Positions 6,682-15,525 are shown, counted from the first letter of the stretch. The stretch is 17,860 nucleotides of DNA from Tieghemiomyces parasiticus (GCA_027575765.1 JANBPT010000962.1:1-17860), one strand, 5' to 3'. The notes: generated from the letters alone by a model not told the origin. A program made the numbers and translations.

Positions 6682-9411
6682 CTACGTTTCCACAATCTCC
6701 CTGGCCGGCACGGGCTCGCTTCCGACGGTCACAAGGAACTCCTTCATGACCTCCTTGCCCTTGACCAAATTCTTCAACCTAATCCGCTCGTCACTAAGAT
6801 GGGCCTGATCGGACGACTGGCCCAACGGGATATTGACGGCGGTGGTCCGGAAGTGATTCTCGAGCCACGGGACGGCACCGATGGTCCCGCCCTCCCGGAT
6901 TAACATGGGTTTGACTCCCCACTGGGATTCGACGGCCCGTTCGGCCGCCTTAAAGTACTGGTGGGTGGTGTCACCTAGCCACCAGTCGGCCGTGTTGCGG
7001 ATAGTGACGGCGAGGGCACAGTCCCGACTGTTGCTGGTATCGCCAGTGTCGGTGGCGGTGGTCGGGGTGGTGTTGAGGGGCGAGGCCGAGGGTGACGCAA
7101 AAGACGCCAAGCCCGGGTGAGACTGGACGGCCTCGTCAAACAGCTTGTGCACGTAGGTGGTAAATTGCTCAGTCACGGCATTCAGGGTCTGATCCGGCAC
7201 GATACGCAAGCTGACGAGAGCGCGGGCGCTACGCGGAATGATGGAGTGGTTATCGGGCGGCCCACTCACATCCACCTTGTGCACCGTCAGGGTGGGGAAC
7301 CGCCAACGAGACATGAGGCGAGTGGTCAACCGCTCGACCTCTGCCTGATCCGTCAGTTCCCGGGGGGCTTCCATCTGGCGGACGAGCCGGGCATAATACG
7401 TATGTTCCTGCTCGGTGGGAGGCGCAACGGCGTCGTGGAACCCGGGAATGTCCACACGGCCGTTGGCGTCCATGAGCCGGGCGAGGACCTTGAGGAGGAC
7501 ACGCAGGGGTTCGGCCACAGCGCCACCAGATACCCCGGCATGGACGTCCTGGCGGTCACTGGTGACTTCCAAAGTAGCGTGGATAGACCCGCGGAGGCCG
7601 TAAGTGAGGCACGGGATTTCCTCGCCGATCCAGTATGAGTTGCTGAGCAGTAGAACATTTGGCTGAGCTGAAATGATGGCCGGGTCGTCGGAGATGTTGG
7701 CCACGGCTTCCTTCAGGCCGGCACTCCCGTTTTCTTCCTCTCCTTCGATTAGGAACTCCACGTTGACACCTAGGGATTTGGCCTGGTGGAGCTCGTGGGC
7801 CGCGTAAAGGATGGCCAGAATGGGACCCTTGTCGTCGGTTACCCCACGGCCATATAGGAACCCGTCGCGGCCGGTCAGACGGAATGGTGGGCTGGTCCAG
7901 GCGGCCTCGTCAACCGGGAACACGTCATAGTGACCGTAAACCAGGACGGTGGGCGTAGGCGCTACCGAGGAGGAGGAGGAGGAGGAGGGACCAGAGCGGT
8001 TGGCGCGGAGCCGAGCCACGACCAGTGGGTTACATCCGTAAGCCCCGGGGACTAGTCGGCTTGTTGCCCCGAGTTGTTCAAAAGTTGACTTGAGGAACCG
8101 CGCGGCGCGGCGGCAGTCGTGCTGGTACCTCGGCGATCCGCTTACCGACGGGTAAGTGACCCAGCGCTCGAGGGTAGCCAGGAGGGCCTGCTGTGTAGCC
8201 TGTGGCGAGGGTAAAGCACCCTGCGATGATAGCGGGGCCAGCGGTCCGACGGCCGGCCCCGGGAACCGCGGACTAGGAAGCGGGGCCAACAAGTCGTTCG
8301 GCAGGGGCCAGAACTTGACCATCTGGTCACTTCCGCCACTCACCAGGTAGTGGGCGCCGGGGGTCAAGGTGAGGGCCAATACAATCCCCTCGTGGGCCTC
8401 GATCTCCTTGACCCGCTGGAAGTTACGGTCCCACACTTTGATGGTCCCATCAGCCGACGCCGAGAAGAGGTTGGTGGACGCAGCCACCAATGCCAACACG
8501 TCATCGCGATGGGCGTGTAGTTCAGAGATCATCTGAAAGGTCTCAAGGTCCCAAATCTTGATGAGACCGTCCTGGCACCCGCAAAAGAGCAAACCCTCGC
8601 TCAGCGTCATGGCGAAGATGTTGGTAATGTCGCCGGGTAGCGACCGTAACGGTTCGATCCCGGCCTCGGTCACGGTCCAAAGTTTGACTTCGCCGTCACC
8701 CGACCCGGAGAACAGCACGGTGCCACCCTCGTGGCCGTCATGGCCGCCGCCGCCCGGGAGATTGCCCAGTAGCAACGTGTAGACGTGGCCGAAATGGCTG
8801 TGGGGCCGGATATGGTTATCAAACACGACGTAGTGCTCCACTTCGGGGTCGAGCTCGAGGGCGAAGGTCTGGGACGTGGCGGAATCAAAGAACTTGGAGT
8901 TGTGGGATATCCGTTCCAACTCGCGGGGTGACTTAGGGACGGCATCAGCAGACGACGGGGAGAACCACTGGATACTGGTGTTTTGGCAGCCCATAAACAG
9001 GCGGTCTGTCCGGGCGTCGTAGGCCAGGGACAGGATATCACCCACGTTAGGACCCGAATGTAACACGAAACGGCAGGTCAGATTCACGGCGTCCCATGCC
9101 CGCACGGTGCCGTCGCCGGACCCGCTGTACATGGTGGTGCCCGCCGCGTCCAGGACCATCGAAAAGACGCTGCCCGTGTGGCCGCTGAGGACCCGTTTAG
9201 GGAGGAAATCCTGGGCGCCCCAGACGTGGATGCATGAACCCTGCGTACCGCAAAAGATGTAGCGTTCCGTGGCCACTAAGGACAGTACCGAGTGATCCTT
9301 GTGGTACAGCGACTGGAAACAGGGCATGTCAAAGGCTGCGGCGGTGGGGGAATCGCTGCCCGCCCCGTGTCTGGGCGGACTCGGCGTGAGGTGGGCCGGT
9401 CGATACGGCAT
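6682..9411 (-). CDS. DUG2: Dug2-like protein: WD40 propeller fused to M20 metallopeptidase (glutathione degradation)
   Basis: This 909-residue protein joins a WD40 propeller to an M20-family domain, the architecture of yeast Dug2, which with the glutaminase-like Dug3 cleaves the gamma-glutamyl bond of cytosolic glutathione; Dug1 then splits Cys-Gly. Seven WD repeats are visible at about 37-69, 75-110, 119-151, 207-247, 258-291, 298-331 and 337-370. After a Pro-rich linker the M20 domain (about 401-909) shows GHYD (493-496), GRGVTDDKG (521-529), EGEEENGS (556-563), DVHAGVSGG (622-630) and a C-terminal GQSSDQAH (864-871). Where many M20 enzymes have a zinc-binding Asp in an SDNxW-like motif, this protein has SNSYW (590-594). 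A seven-Ser run (476-482) comes from a GAG/CTC microsatellite. Length is close to yeast Dug2. The frame has no internal stop. Met29 is an alternative start, since residues 1-28 contain no domain. The stop TAG faces the 3' end of the protease. Confidence 0.93.
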   Translation of the reverse strand: MPYRPAHLTPSPPRHGAGSDSPTAAAFDMPCFQSLYHKDHSVLSLVATERYIFCGTQGSCIHVWGAQDFLPKRVLSGHTGSVFSMVLDAAGTTMYSGSGDGTVRAWDAVNLTCRFVLHSGPNVGDILSLAYDARTDRLFMGCQNTSIQWFSPSSADAVPKSPRELERISHNSKFFDSATSQTFALELDPEVEHYVVFDNHIRPHSHFGHVYTLLLGNLPGGGGHDGHEGGTVLFSGSGDGEVKLWTVTEAGIEPLRSLPGDITNIFAMTLSEGLLFCGCQDGLIKIWDLETFQMISELHAHRDDVLALVAASTNLFSASADGTIKVWDRNFQRVKEIEAHEGIVLALTLTPGAHYLVSGGSDQMVKFWPLPNDLLAPLPSPRFPGPAVGPLAPLSSQGALPSPQATQQALLATLERWVTYPSVSGSPRYQHDCRRAARFLKSTFEQLGATSRLVPGAYGCNPLVVARLRANRSGPSSSSSSSVAPTPTVLVYGHYDVFPVDEAAWTSPPFRLTGRDGFLYGRGVTDDKGPILAILYAAHELHQAKSLGVNVEFLIEGEEENGSAGLKEAVANISDDPAIISAQPNVLLLSNSYWIGEEIPCLTYGLRGSIHATLEVTSDRQDVHAGVSGGAVAEPLRVLLKVLARLMDANGRVDIPGFHDAVAPPTEQEHTYYARLVRQMEAPRELTDQAEVERLTTRLMSRWRFPTLTVHKVDVSGPPDNHSIIPRSARALVSLRIVPDQTLNAVTEQFTTYVHKLFDEAVQSHPGLASFASPSASPLNTTPTTATDTGDTSNSRDCALAVTIRNTADWWLGDTTHQYFKAAERAVESQWGVKPMLIREGGTIGAVPWLENHFRTTAVNIPLGQSSDQAHLSDERIRLKNLVKGKEVMKEFLVTVGSEPVPAREIVET
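7967..7987. repeat. Coding (GAG)7 trinucleotide microsatellite
   Basis: Seven GAG units on the plus strand encode, on the minus strand, a run of seven Ser in the Dug2-like protein, inside an M20-domain surface segment near residue 476. Length changes here would alter Ser number without breaking the frame. Confidence 0.85.
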
Positions 9412-10190
9412 TGCTGGGAATGTAGTCGGTAAGAGGGCGAACGACCGTCGGAGGCTACACGGTAACTAGTGAAGGAAGAGGAGGCGAAAGGAAAGGGATT
9501 TATTCAATAGCGGCTATGGTTGCATATGTACGAGAACGAGGCGGGGAAATGGGGGATAGAGCGTGTCGGTGGTCGGCTTAAGTTGGCCTTTAGGGTTGGG
9601 GAGGGAGCAGCCTCACGCCAACAGCATGGACCAGCCAGGGTGGGTGAGGGGTGGGCCAGGAGATTGAGCGCTACGTTACCCAAGGACGACGGCGGAGACG
9701 CGCGGTCCGTGTTACCGCCTGTGGGTGACCGTCCACAGCAACCTCACCCACAGGTTTACTACCCCCGTCTGGCCGGTCTATCCGCCATGATGTGATCACG
9801 TTTCAATCTGACTAAGCTAAGGTATCACTAAATTGCGTGTACCCGTAGGCCCACCCCGGTTCTCGAAGAGATTGTAGCGCTGTAACGGTGAGAAGCTAGC
9901 CATCCCTTAAAATAGAATAACAAATGCGCCGAGCCCCAGTCATTATCTTTAACGATATCGCCCCATACCGCAGGAGCCCGAAGTAAAGGAACCAGCCCAA
10001 TTGACATGACACCATGACTAGACATAATGAGGTGATCGAAGGGGGAGCCGGGCTACTAAATTACGCGCGGGCCTCGTAATTGGCTAACTTTGGGCAAGTA
10101 ATAAACCGGGTAATCCAGGTTGAACAGCCCACTCTATGGGCCAATAACCAGAAGTCGGAGTTTTTAGCTGGCATGCAGCTTGGCAGGAGG
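9412..10190. other. Upstream region of the Dug2-like gene, no supported gene
   Basis: No recognisable coding region. TTTATT at 9499-9504 reads AATAAA on the minus strand. It could be a TATA-like element for the Dug2-like gene (about 90 bases upstream of its ATG) or a poly(A) signal for an unseen minus-strand transcript. A strong inverted repeat (9718-9754) is listed separately. The open frames here are short and not recognisable. Confidence 0.4.
9718..9754. repeat. Perfect 11-bp inverted repeat with 15-base loop
   Basis: CCTGTGGGTGA (9718-9728) and TCACCCACAGG (9744-9754) are exact reverse complements separated by 15 bases. The site lies about 310 bases upstream of the Dug2-like ATG. It may be a paired binding site for a dimeric or zinc-finger regulator recognising GTGGGTGA, or a structured RNA element. 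Neither can be decided from sequence. Confidence 0.6.
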
Positions 10191-10197
10191 TATAAAA
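10191..10197 (+). promoter_or_regulatory. TATA box of the candidate small gene
   Basis: TATAAAA preceded by AGG matches the metallothionein TATA context. It lies 44 bases upstream of an ATG in good context (10235). A run of 11 G (10203-10213) sits between the TATA box and the expected transcription start. Confidence 0.45.
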
Positions 10198-10234
10198 TCG
10201 GAGGGGGGGGGGGTGTCGTGGTGTAAAGTCTACT

Positions 10235-10557
10235 ATGGCTTCGGAGGCTAAAGCCAGTAAACAGCAATGGTGGGAAAGATGGAAGGGGTTTGAGGGGTCA
10301 GGCCCATATGGGCTAGGGACGCCCGAGGGGCAGCCGCCACTGGTCGGGCCGGTTGCGGCGAAGTTCCTCGCCCGGCTCCCCGCCTGGCCGATTTCATCAA
10401 CCATGTACCCTACCCCTTCCCATCGTAAATAGCGGTGGCACGTCTGATGTCCTATCTCCCAATACAAAACCCCCACGCCCGAGAAAAGGGCATTTATCAT
10501 ATGGTAGCTCGCAAAGGCGGTGTCCAAGTCAGCCATCGTCTGCCTCCGGGGCAATAG
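10235..10557 (+). CDS. Candidate small hypothetical protein, possibly with one 59-base intron
   Basis: I do not recognise this protein. An ATG in strong context (ACTATGG) just downstream of a TATA box opens a frame rich in Trp, Gly and Pro. Unspliced it ends after 65 codons at a TAA/TAG-like stop near 10432. If GTAAAT at 10425 is a 5' splice site, a CTGAT branch-like motif (10443-10447) and an AG at 10482-10483 would define a 59-base intron. The frame then continues to TAG at 10555-10557, giving 87 residues with a basic tail. No signal peptide or membrane segment is visible. No AATAAA lies before the next promoter at 10649. The minus strand is also open over much of this stretch (10084-10554) but without an ATG at its start, so I favour the plus strand. 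Transcript evidence is needed to accept it as a gene. Confidence 0.35.
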
Positions 10558-10648
10558 GCTACGCAGAGGGATTGGAGCCTAACGTGCCGTAATAAGCTAC
10601 CCGGTATGCCCACGCAATGAACCCGCGACGTCCGAGGGATGTCAGGCA

Positions 10649-10654
10649 TATAAG
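10649..10654 (+). promoter_or_regulatory. TATA box of the RING-finger gene
   Basis: TATAAG lies 104 bases upstream of the RING ATG, a spacing that would give a 5' leader of about 70 bases. Confidence 0.5.
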
Positions 10655-10752
10655 GGCAGAGACCTCCGTCGGATGGCAACCCACCGTCCTCGGCTTCTTG
10701 CTTCGCTTCATCCCATCGCGCAGGCCAACCTTCGGTAACTATTCCTTCACTG

Positions 10753-10968
10753 ATGTCCGCCATGTCTCAGGCAGCTGCCACCCCCGCCTCCAATAGCGGC
10801 CCCATGGTCTGTCCCATCTGCCTGTGCACCGTCTCGGCCGTGACGTCCATTGGCAATTGCAATCACGCTTTCTGTTTTACCTGTATTTCGCAATGGTGTA
10901 TCAAATCGCCCCGGGCCACGTGCCCAGTTTGTCGGGAAAAGATTGTTAGTATGGTTTACAACCTGTAG
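10753..10968 (+). CDS. Very small C3HC4 RING-finger protein (probable E3 ubiquitin ligase or fragment)
   Basis: Of the 71 residues, 41 form a complete RING finger: C20-x2-C23-x12-C36-x-H38-x2-C41-x2-C44-x12-C57-x2-C60. CPIC and CPVC give the usual Pro/Ile signature. RING fingers of this C3HC4 spacing bind two zinc ions and recruit ubiquitin-conjugating enzymes; the spacing and the sequence after the last Cys pair recall TOPORS/ICP0-like RINGs, a resemblance I judge by eye. A short Ala/Ser-rich N-terminus precedes the domain and no other domain is present, which is unusually small for an E3. Met4 is an alternative start. A perfect TACTAAC (11014-11020) followed by TTTTAG (ending 11051) suggests an intron may begin near the annotated stop (GTATGG at 10949 or GTAGAG at 10965), replacing the last few residues with another 17 to 23. 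AATAAA follows at 11115. It converges on the Smr-like gene. Confidence 0.75.
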   Translation: MSAMSQAAATPASNSGPMVCPICLCTVSAVTSIGNCNHAFCFTCISQWCIKSPRATCPVCREKIVSMVYNL

Positions 10969-11083
10969 AGCAGACTATCGTTGATGACCCTGATCAATCC
11001 CAAATTGGGCGATTACTAACCGATCGCTTCCGCCTGTCAACATGCTTTTAGTGCTTTGGTGGTGGCGATGGTCAAACACTGCC

Positions 11084-11120
11084 TTTATTGGGGAGATTGT
11101 GAACAATGAAGATGAATAAA
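11084..11120. terminator. Overlapping opposite poly(A) signals of two convergent genes
   Basis: AATAAA for the RING gene lies on the plus strand at 11115-11120. TTTATT at 11084-11089 is AATAAA on the minus strand, 291 bases beyond the stop of the Smr-like gene. If both are used, the two transcripts overlap at their 3' ends. The rest of 10969-11379 holds no other recognisable feature. Confidence 0.5.
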
Positions 11121-11379
11121 CAAGTCAAAAAAAGCGGGAGAAGTATGTTCTAGTGGGCAGGGAGGTGGAGGAAGGGCTAGTTATACACAGAAGGATGGAA
11201 ACGAAAATGAAGTAATGCAAGGGGATGGATTATGGTAGCTGTAGGAGGTTGGATTAACAAGGAGGGCGGTAAATTGTACGGCGACCTTTTTGTTTGTGTG
11301 GCTGAGAACACGGATCCATTTCACAAGTGAGGCCTGTGATGAATGATACGATAGCAGTCAGCCCGGGCCATGAGACCCA

Positions 11380-12507
11380 TCAGATACGGGGACGAGATGG
11401 CACATGGACCGTCACAGCCCCGAGGGCGGGGCTATCAATGTCAAAAACCAGGCGGTGCTCACGCAGCAAATGGAGCACGGTTTCACGCACAATGACGGCA
11501 GACCGGGGCCGACCGTCGCTATCGACTGCAAGGGCGATAAGCTCCGACTCGGTGATTGTAGCGCTGGTAACGGTAGCGGTGGAAGAAAAGGACTGCTTAC
11601 GCTTACTTGGCGACATTGGGTCCGCCGTGAAATGCAAGTAACGACGGCAGCCGAGGTGGGATCGATGGGTAGCATCTGGACCTTGGGCGAGGGGCTCGGT
11701 GAAGGTGACTTCCGAACCGATGGAGATCCGGGTGGAGGAGGGCCCGCGCCGGCGGGACGATGGCAGGGTAGCGGCCGCGAGTGTACTGGGATCGTACTTG
11801 GGCGTCGAGGTGTATTCCGGAGGCGGGCGGGGCAGGAGGATGGTCAGGCGCTCAAGTCCATTACGCTGACACCGCCGCAGTCGCTTGAGTAACTGGTACT
11901 GGGCATCCGAGGCGCGCAATCCAGTGAGGTCGATGGTCTCAGCGTCGTAGGCCCGGTTACGCGCGTGGTAAATGTGGTAGGAAGCCCGGCGGTGCAGATC
12001 GTCACACCGGATTTGGTGCGCCTCCATCTCACGCTGTAACCGGTGGACTTCGGCGGTCCGAATGGCGGCGCAGTCATCGCGAGACGATACGGGCCGGGGA
12101 GTGGATACCACGGTCGGCTCGGCCAGGATAACTCCCTCGAGACCATGTTCTGGGAAGGCTCCTCGAACCAGCGTGGATAAAGCACCGCTGCCCAGGCTGA
12201 GCCGAAGGGACGACCGCACGTTCCGGGAAGGCGGGCGGGATTGCGGAGGGTTCGCAGCGCCGGATTGGTTGGCAAGGACCTCCGACGTGACTTGGAGAGC
12301 CTTGGCCACTCTGAGCGGGGTGTGGGGAAGGGAGGCGGTCTCACTGAATTCGGTCGGTTCCGTAGAACTTTGGCTCAGTCCCTCCAACTGCAAGGCCTTG
12401 GCGGTTAAGCGCTGCTCCTCGACCTGGGCCTCGAAGCGTAACCGACGCCCTTTAAACTCGCAAGCGCGGGAACGCCGGAAAGGCCAGTGGCTGAAACTAA
12501 ACCACAT
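11380..12507 (-). CDS. Degenerate Smr-domain protein with DUF1771-like helix and large insertion
   Basis: The first ATG of the frame is at 12507 (GCCATGT) and gives 375 residues; the open frame reaches further upstream but without an ATG and across a TA repeat, so I start here. The N-terminal 145 residues are Ser/Arg-rich with no clear domain. Residues about 146-190 form a charged helix like the end of DUF1771, running into IDLTGL (192-197), which aligns with the IDLHGL that opens Smr domains (MutS2 C-terminal nuclease family). The helix and strand that follow fit Smr. Then, where the GKGxHS-type motif is expected, a Pro-rich sequence (LPRPPPEY) begins an insertion of about 110 residues rich in Ser, Arg and Lys. 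The final Smr helix and strand appear at about 335-370 (RETVLHLLREH...GAVTVHV). The signature His of DLHGL and the GKG motif are both missing, so nuclease activity is doubtful. Known relatives act in nucleic-acid cleavage or mRNA surveillance; the role here is unknown. Confidence 0.68.
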   Translation of the reverse strand: MWFSFSHWPFRRSRACEFKGRRLRFEAQVEEQRLTAKALQLEGLSQSSTEPTEFSETASLPHTPLRVAKALQVTSEVLANQSGAANPPQSRPPSRNVRSSLRLSLGSGALSTLVRGAFPEHGLEGVILAEPTVVSTPRPVSSRDDCAAIRTAEVHRLQREMEAHQIRCDDLHRRASYHIYHARNRAYDAETIDLTGLRASDAQYQLLKRLRRCQRNGLERLTILLPRPPPEYTSTPKYDPSTLAAATLPSSRRRGPSSTRISIGSEVTFTEPLAQGPDATHRSHLGCRRYLHFTADPMSPSKRKQSFSSTATVTSATITESELIALAVDSDGRPRSAVIVRETVLHLLREHRLVFDIDSPALGAVTVHVPSRPRI

Positions 12508-12714
12508 GGCGGAATCAAGAGAAGGGACTGGACCCGGAGCAGGGTGTGCAGAGAATAGGTCTTTGGTGGAGGTAGGAACCCTTGAGAGCGCGGCAGAAAC
12601 GGTAGCCAGGAACCTATTATTGAGCAACAGAGAAAGTGAAAAGAATACTGCTGAGATTGTGCTACCGACACAGACACGACTTGACGGACTTGAATCGGAG
12701 AGTCGGAGGCGGAC

Positions 12715-12727
12715 TATATATATATAT
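12715..12727 (-). promoter_or_regulatory. TA repeat, probable TATA element of the Smr-like gene
   Basis: A 13-base alternating TA run lies 208 bases upstream of the Smr-like ATG on the minus strand. The frame is open through it but lacks any ATG, which supports translation starting at 12507 downstream of a promoter here. The repeat is also a dinucleotide microsatellite. Confidence 0.45.
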
Positions 12728-12997
12728 GATCGCAATCGGTTAGGAAGTGCAAGGGTGGTACGCAGGGTAGCTGGAGCCGATGCGTGGAAATTGTCAAGGA
12801 TCGATGCGGCGAGGCGAGGAGTAGTCTAGAGGGCAATGGGGACCACAGGATACGGGGAACAGGAGAGGGTGTTTACAGTAGCGTAGGGTGAAGGGATTCA
12901 TAGAGTAATGGCGAAAAGTCATTGACGAGTGGGGTAACTGATTGGGCGGAGTGATAGCGGGGAGGGGAACGACGGCACTGGCAGGTGGTCACCTCCT

Positions 12998-13005
12998 TAT
13001 TTATA
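12998..13005 (-). promoter_or_regulatory. Alternative TATA box (TATAAATA on the minus strand)
   Basis: Read on the minus strand the site is TATAAATA, a strong TATA match, about 490 bases upstream of the Smr-like ATG. It could serve a longer Smr transcript with an upstream exon, or be unrelated. Confidence 0.3.
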
Positions 13006-13807
13006 CGGTCTAGCCTGTCGATTGGGGCGAGCGAAGGGAGGAACACAAGGGTGGGTGGGAGGAAACCACCGCAGTAAATCGAAGTCGTGTAGCGCCAAGG
13101 GCGAGGGCCAGGGTGCTACAATGTGGGCACAAAGCAAGGCCAGGACTTGAAGGCGGTTGGCTCTCACGCGGCCGGAGGTAGAGCGAAAGGAAGCGAGCCG
13201 CCCAGCTCCCCGAATACAGCACGGCGGTGGAAAATGGGGAACCACGGGAATGAAAAAGGACGCCGATCCTTTCACTTTCCCTTCACCGAAACGGAAGCCA
13301 GCCACGACCCTCCCCCGAAATCCGCTACGAATCGATGCCACACCCTCCCTACACACCGCTCGGCTCCAAGCCCGAGACCTCCGAGGGGACATATGCAGTG
13401 GGCGAGATGGGGGGGGGCTCCCACTTGGCCAGGCCGGACGCGTCGCGACCAGGATTAAATCGCCTCCCCCTACCTATCTGTACCGTACACCCCATTAGCC
13501 AAGGGATTTATGGCATAAAACCTGGGTCACAGGCTGCATGTGCGTCGTTCTTCAACGCGTTCGTCGCCCCTCAGGCGCCGCCAGCATAACTGGATCGGGT
13601 GTCCGTGGCGGCACACGACCGGCGGCGCACCGGTATACGCTATAGGTATGCCGGATGGGGTGGTGACAACTACAAGGAAGCGAGGTAGAAACGGCGGGGG
13701 CGGGCAAGCCTGCCGATGTAGCCCTCGCCTCCCTTTTTCTTTCCCAACATACCCAAGCCTGCCCTGGTCACATACATACACGCCAGAGTATGCATACAAC
13801 GACGCAT

Positions 13808-13822
13808 ACACACACACACACA
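13808..13822. repeat. (AC)n dinucleotide microsatellite
   Basis: A 15-base alternating AC run in apparently noncoding DNA. Open frames crossing it read as His/Thr repeats and are probably not translated. Confidence 0.85.
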
Positions 13823-15525
13823 GTCGGCGACTACCCGGCTCACCCTCACTCTGCCCTGCCGGTCCGCCCGCCCAATGCCCTCTGGCCTCTCGTTGCAGCG
13901 TTTCCGTCTCGCGCTCCCACCTCCCAAATCAGAACGTTACTGACTGTATCCGCACCCCCAAAACATTGTGTAATGGGTCTATGCCAGGGGGTGGGCCGAT
14001 GTGGGAGGGATAAACGACCTTGGCCGACGTGAAACGATGCGGGGCTCACGGAGTCCTCTGACACCCAATGCGTCCACCGAGAGGCAGGTGACGAGACTGC
14101 ATACAATGCGAATTCGGTCCAGCCAAGTGAATGTGGCGTCGAATACATTCGGATGCAGTATCCGCACCAAAACGCTGGCCCTTTCCTCAACCCTGGCGGT
14201 GCAGGCTTAGGTCTACCATATGAATCAGTTGTGACCGTCCTGTCGGGACCCCAAAGTCCACCCCGGAGGCCAGCCCCTAACAGGGCACGGTAGTGTGCCG
14301 GCCGCCATTCCTTCAGCGAACCATTCGACGACCACTCCGGCACTGGCCGAGTCGCACCTGCGAGGGGCAGCCGGCCACTACCAACTGCCAAGGACCCTGG
14401 AGCGACCACCGGAAACGGTAATCCGCCCAGCCTACACAGCCCCCCCCCACCGTCACCGTGGCGAGGCTCAAATTCTGCCAAAATTAATCAGCAGGATAGT
14501 CGGTGTCCTTCCTGGTGGATATCTGTACATCACTAGGTTGGCATATCACCTGCCAAATTCCCCGTGTTGGCCAGGGCGATGATATCAGTACCTGACTGGC
14601 TCTCAATCGTCTGTAAATAACCACCACCATCCCGCGAATCATGGCCTCTGTTTACCTTTACGTCAAAGCCCATCCCCGTCACCCAACCGAGGCCCATCGC
14701 CTTGGTTACACGCATCGCATTCAAGATATATCCCACCCCATTCCTATGTACCTTAACCCCACCCCCCTGTTGTACAACTCATCTCGGAAAACGATTGACC
14801 CACATCTTTCCGTCGCTCCCTATCCCCCCTCTATTAATCTACCCTCTGAGAAAATCTTAGTTGAGTAAGCCGGGCGTTAAGGGAAATGAAATTTATGCGA
14901 CTTGGGGGAAAACCAACCTGTTGCTTGTGCGGCGCAGAATGGGTGAGGGGGGTCAATTAGATGACCACTCTGCCCTACCCCTACCTGGACTCTCCCTCGC
15001 GCTACCCTGGCCCAGGACGCGCCTAGGTCTTGCAGCGAAGTGCTGCAGGAGACTCGAACAGGCCTGATCTCCCTACGCCGTCCCTAATGTACATGTCCAC
15101 AGGCCTCTGCCTGCTGGCTCGCGCAACTCGCTGTGATTCCCTCTTCCCCTGATCAGGTGTAATTAAATCAACGCGAGCCATTGGAACGGCGCGCTCCGGT
15201 CGGTGCTACTAAATGTACATCTACTACTAGCGAGGCGTTGACCGCAACCAAGTATACCGTGAAGGTCCTGCGGGATCCAAAGCGCGTCGCGCTTCTGTCG
15301 ACGAGAGGTGTACAAAACCACCCCGGCGATAACAAGGACTTGGCTAAGGCGTATGTAGTACGAATACAGTGTGGGAGCTGGGTGGTGCGGTAGAACCATA
15401 TCTACTGGTGAACATCCACAAAGTAGGTCGCTGCTGTGGCGTCGGGTAACACCCAAGTGCCCGTTCTCTGCCGGTCACAAAGCGGTGTGTAGGATAGCCG
15501 TCATGTCTTAAGATGGAGCGCTACA

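Noticed and set aside
10084..10554. 156-codon minus-strand frame overlapping the candidate small gene
   Set aside because: It starts at a non-ATG codon, has no clear promoter on its strand, and translates the G11 run into a Pro stretch. The plus strand has the TATA box and better start context.
12508..12735. 76 extra codons at the N-terminus of the Smr-like frame
   Set aside because: There is no ATG in this stretch and it runs through the TA-repeat promoter element, so translation should start at 12507. An upstream spliced exon cannot be excluded.
12062..12829. 255-codon ATG-initiated plus-strand frame opposite the Smr-like gene
   Set aside because: No domain is recognisable and it is Arg/Ser-rich, whereas the minus strand shows an Smr-like pattern and a TATA element. 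It is most likely an antisense shadow.
13846..14481. 211-codon minus-strand frame in the right half
   Set aside because: It begins at a non-ATG codon, its first ATG comes only after about 108 codons, it crosses a C9 run, and no domain or codon pattern supports it.
15040..15075. B-box-like TTCGAGTC on the minus strand as part of a second tRNA
   Set aside because: The flanking bases do not form a T stem or acceptor stem, so no cloverleaf is possible.
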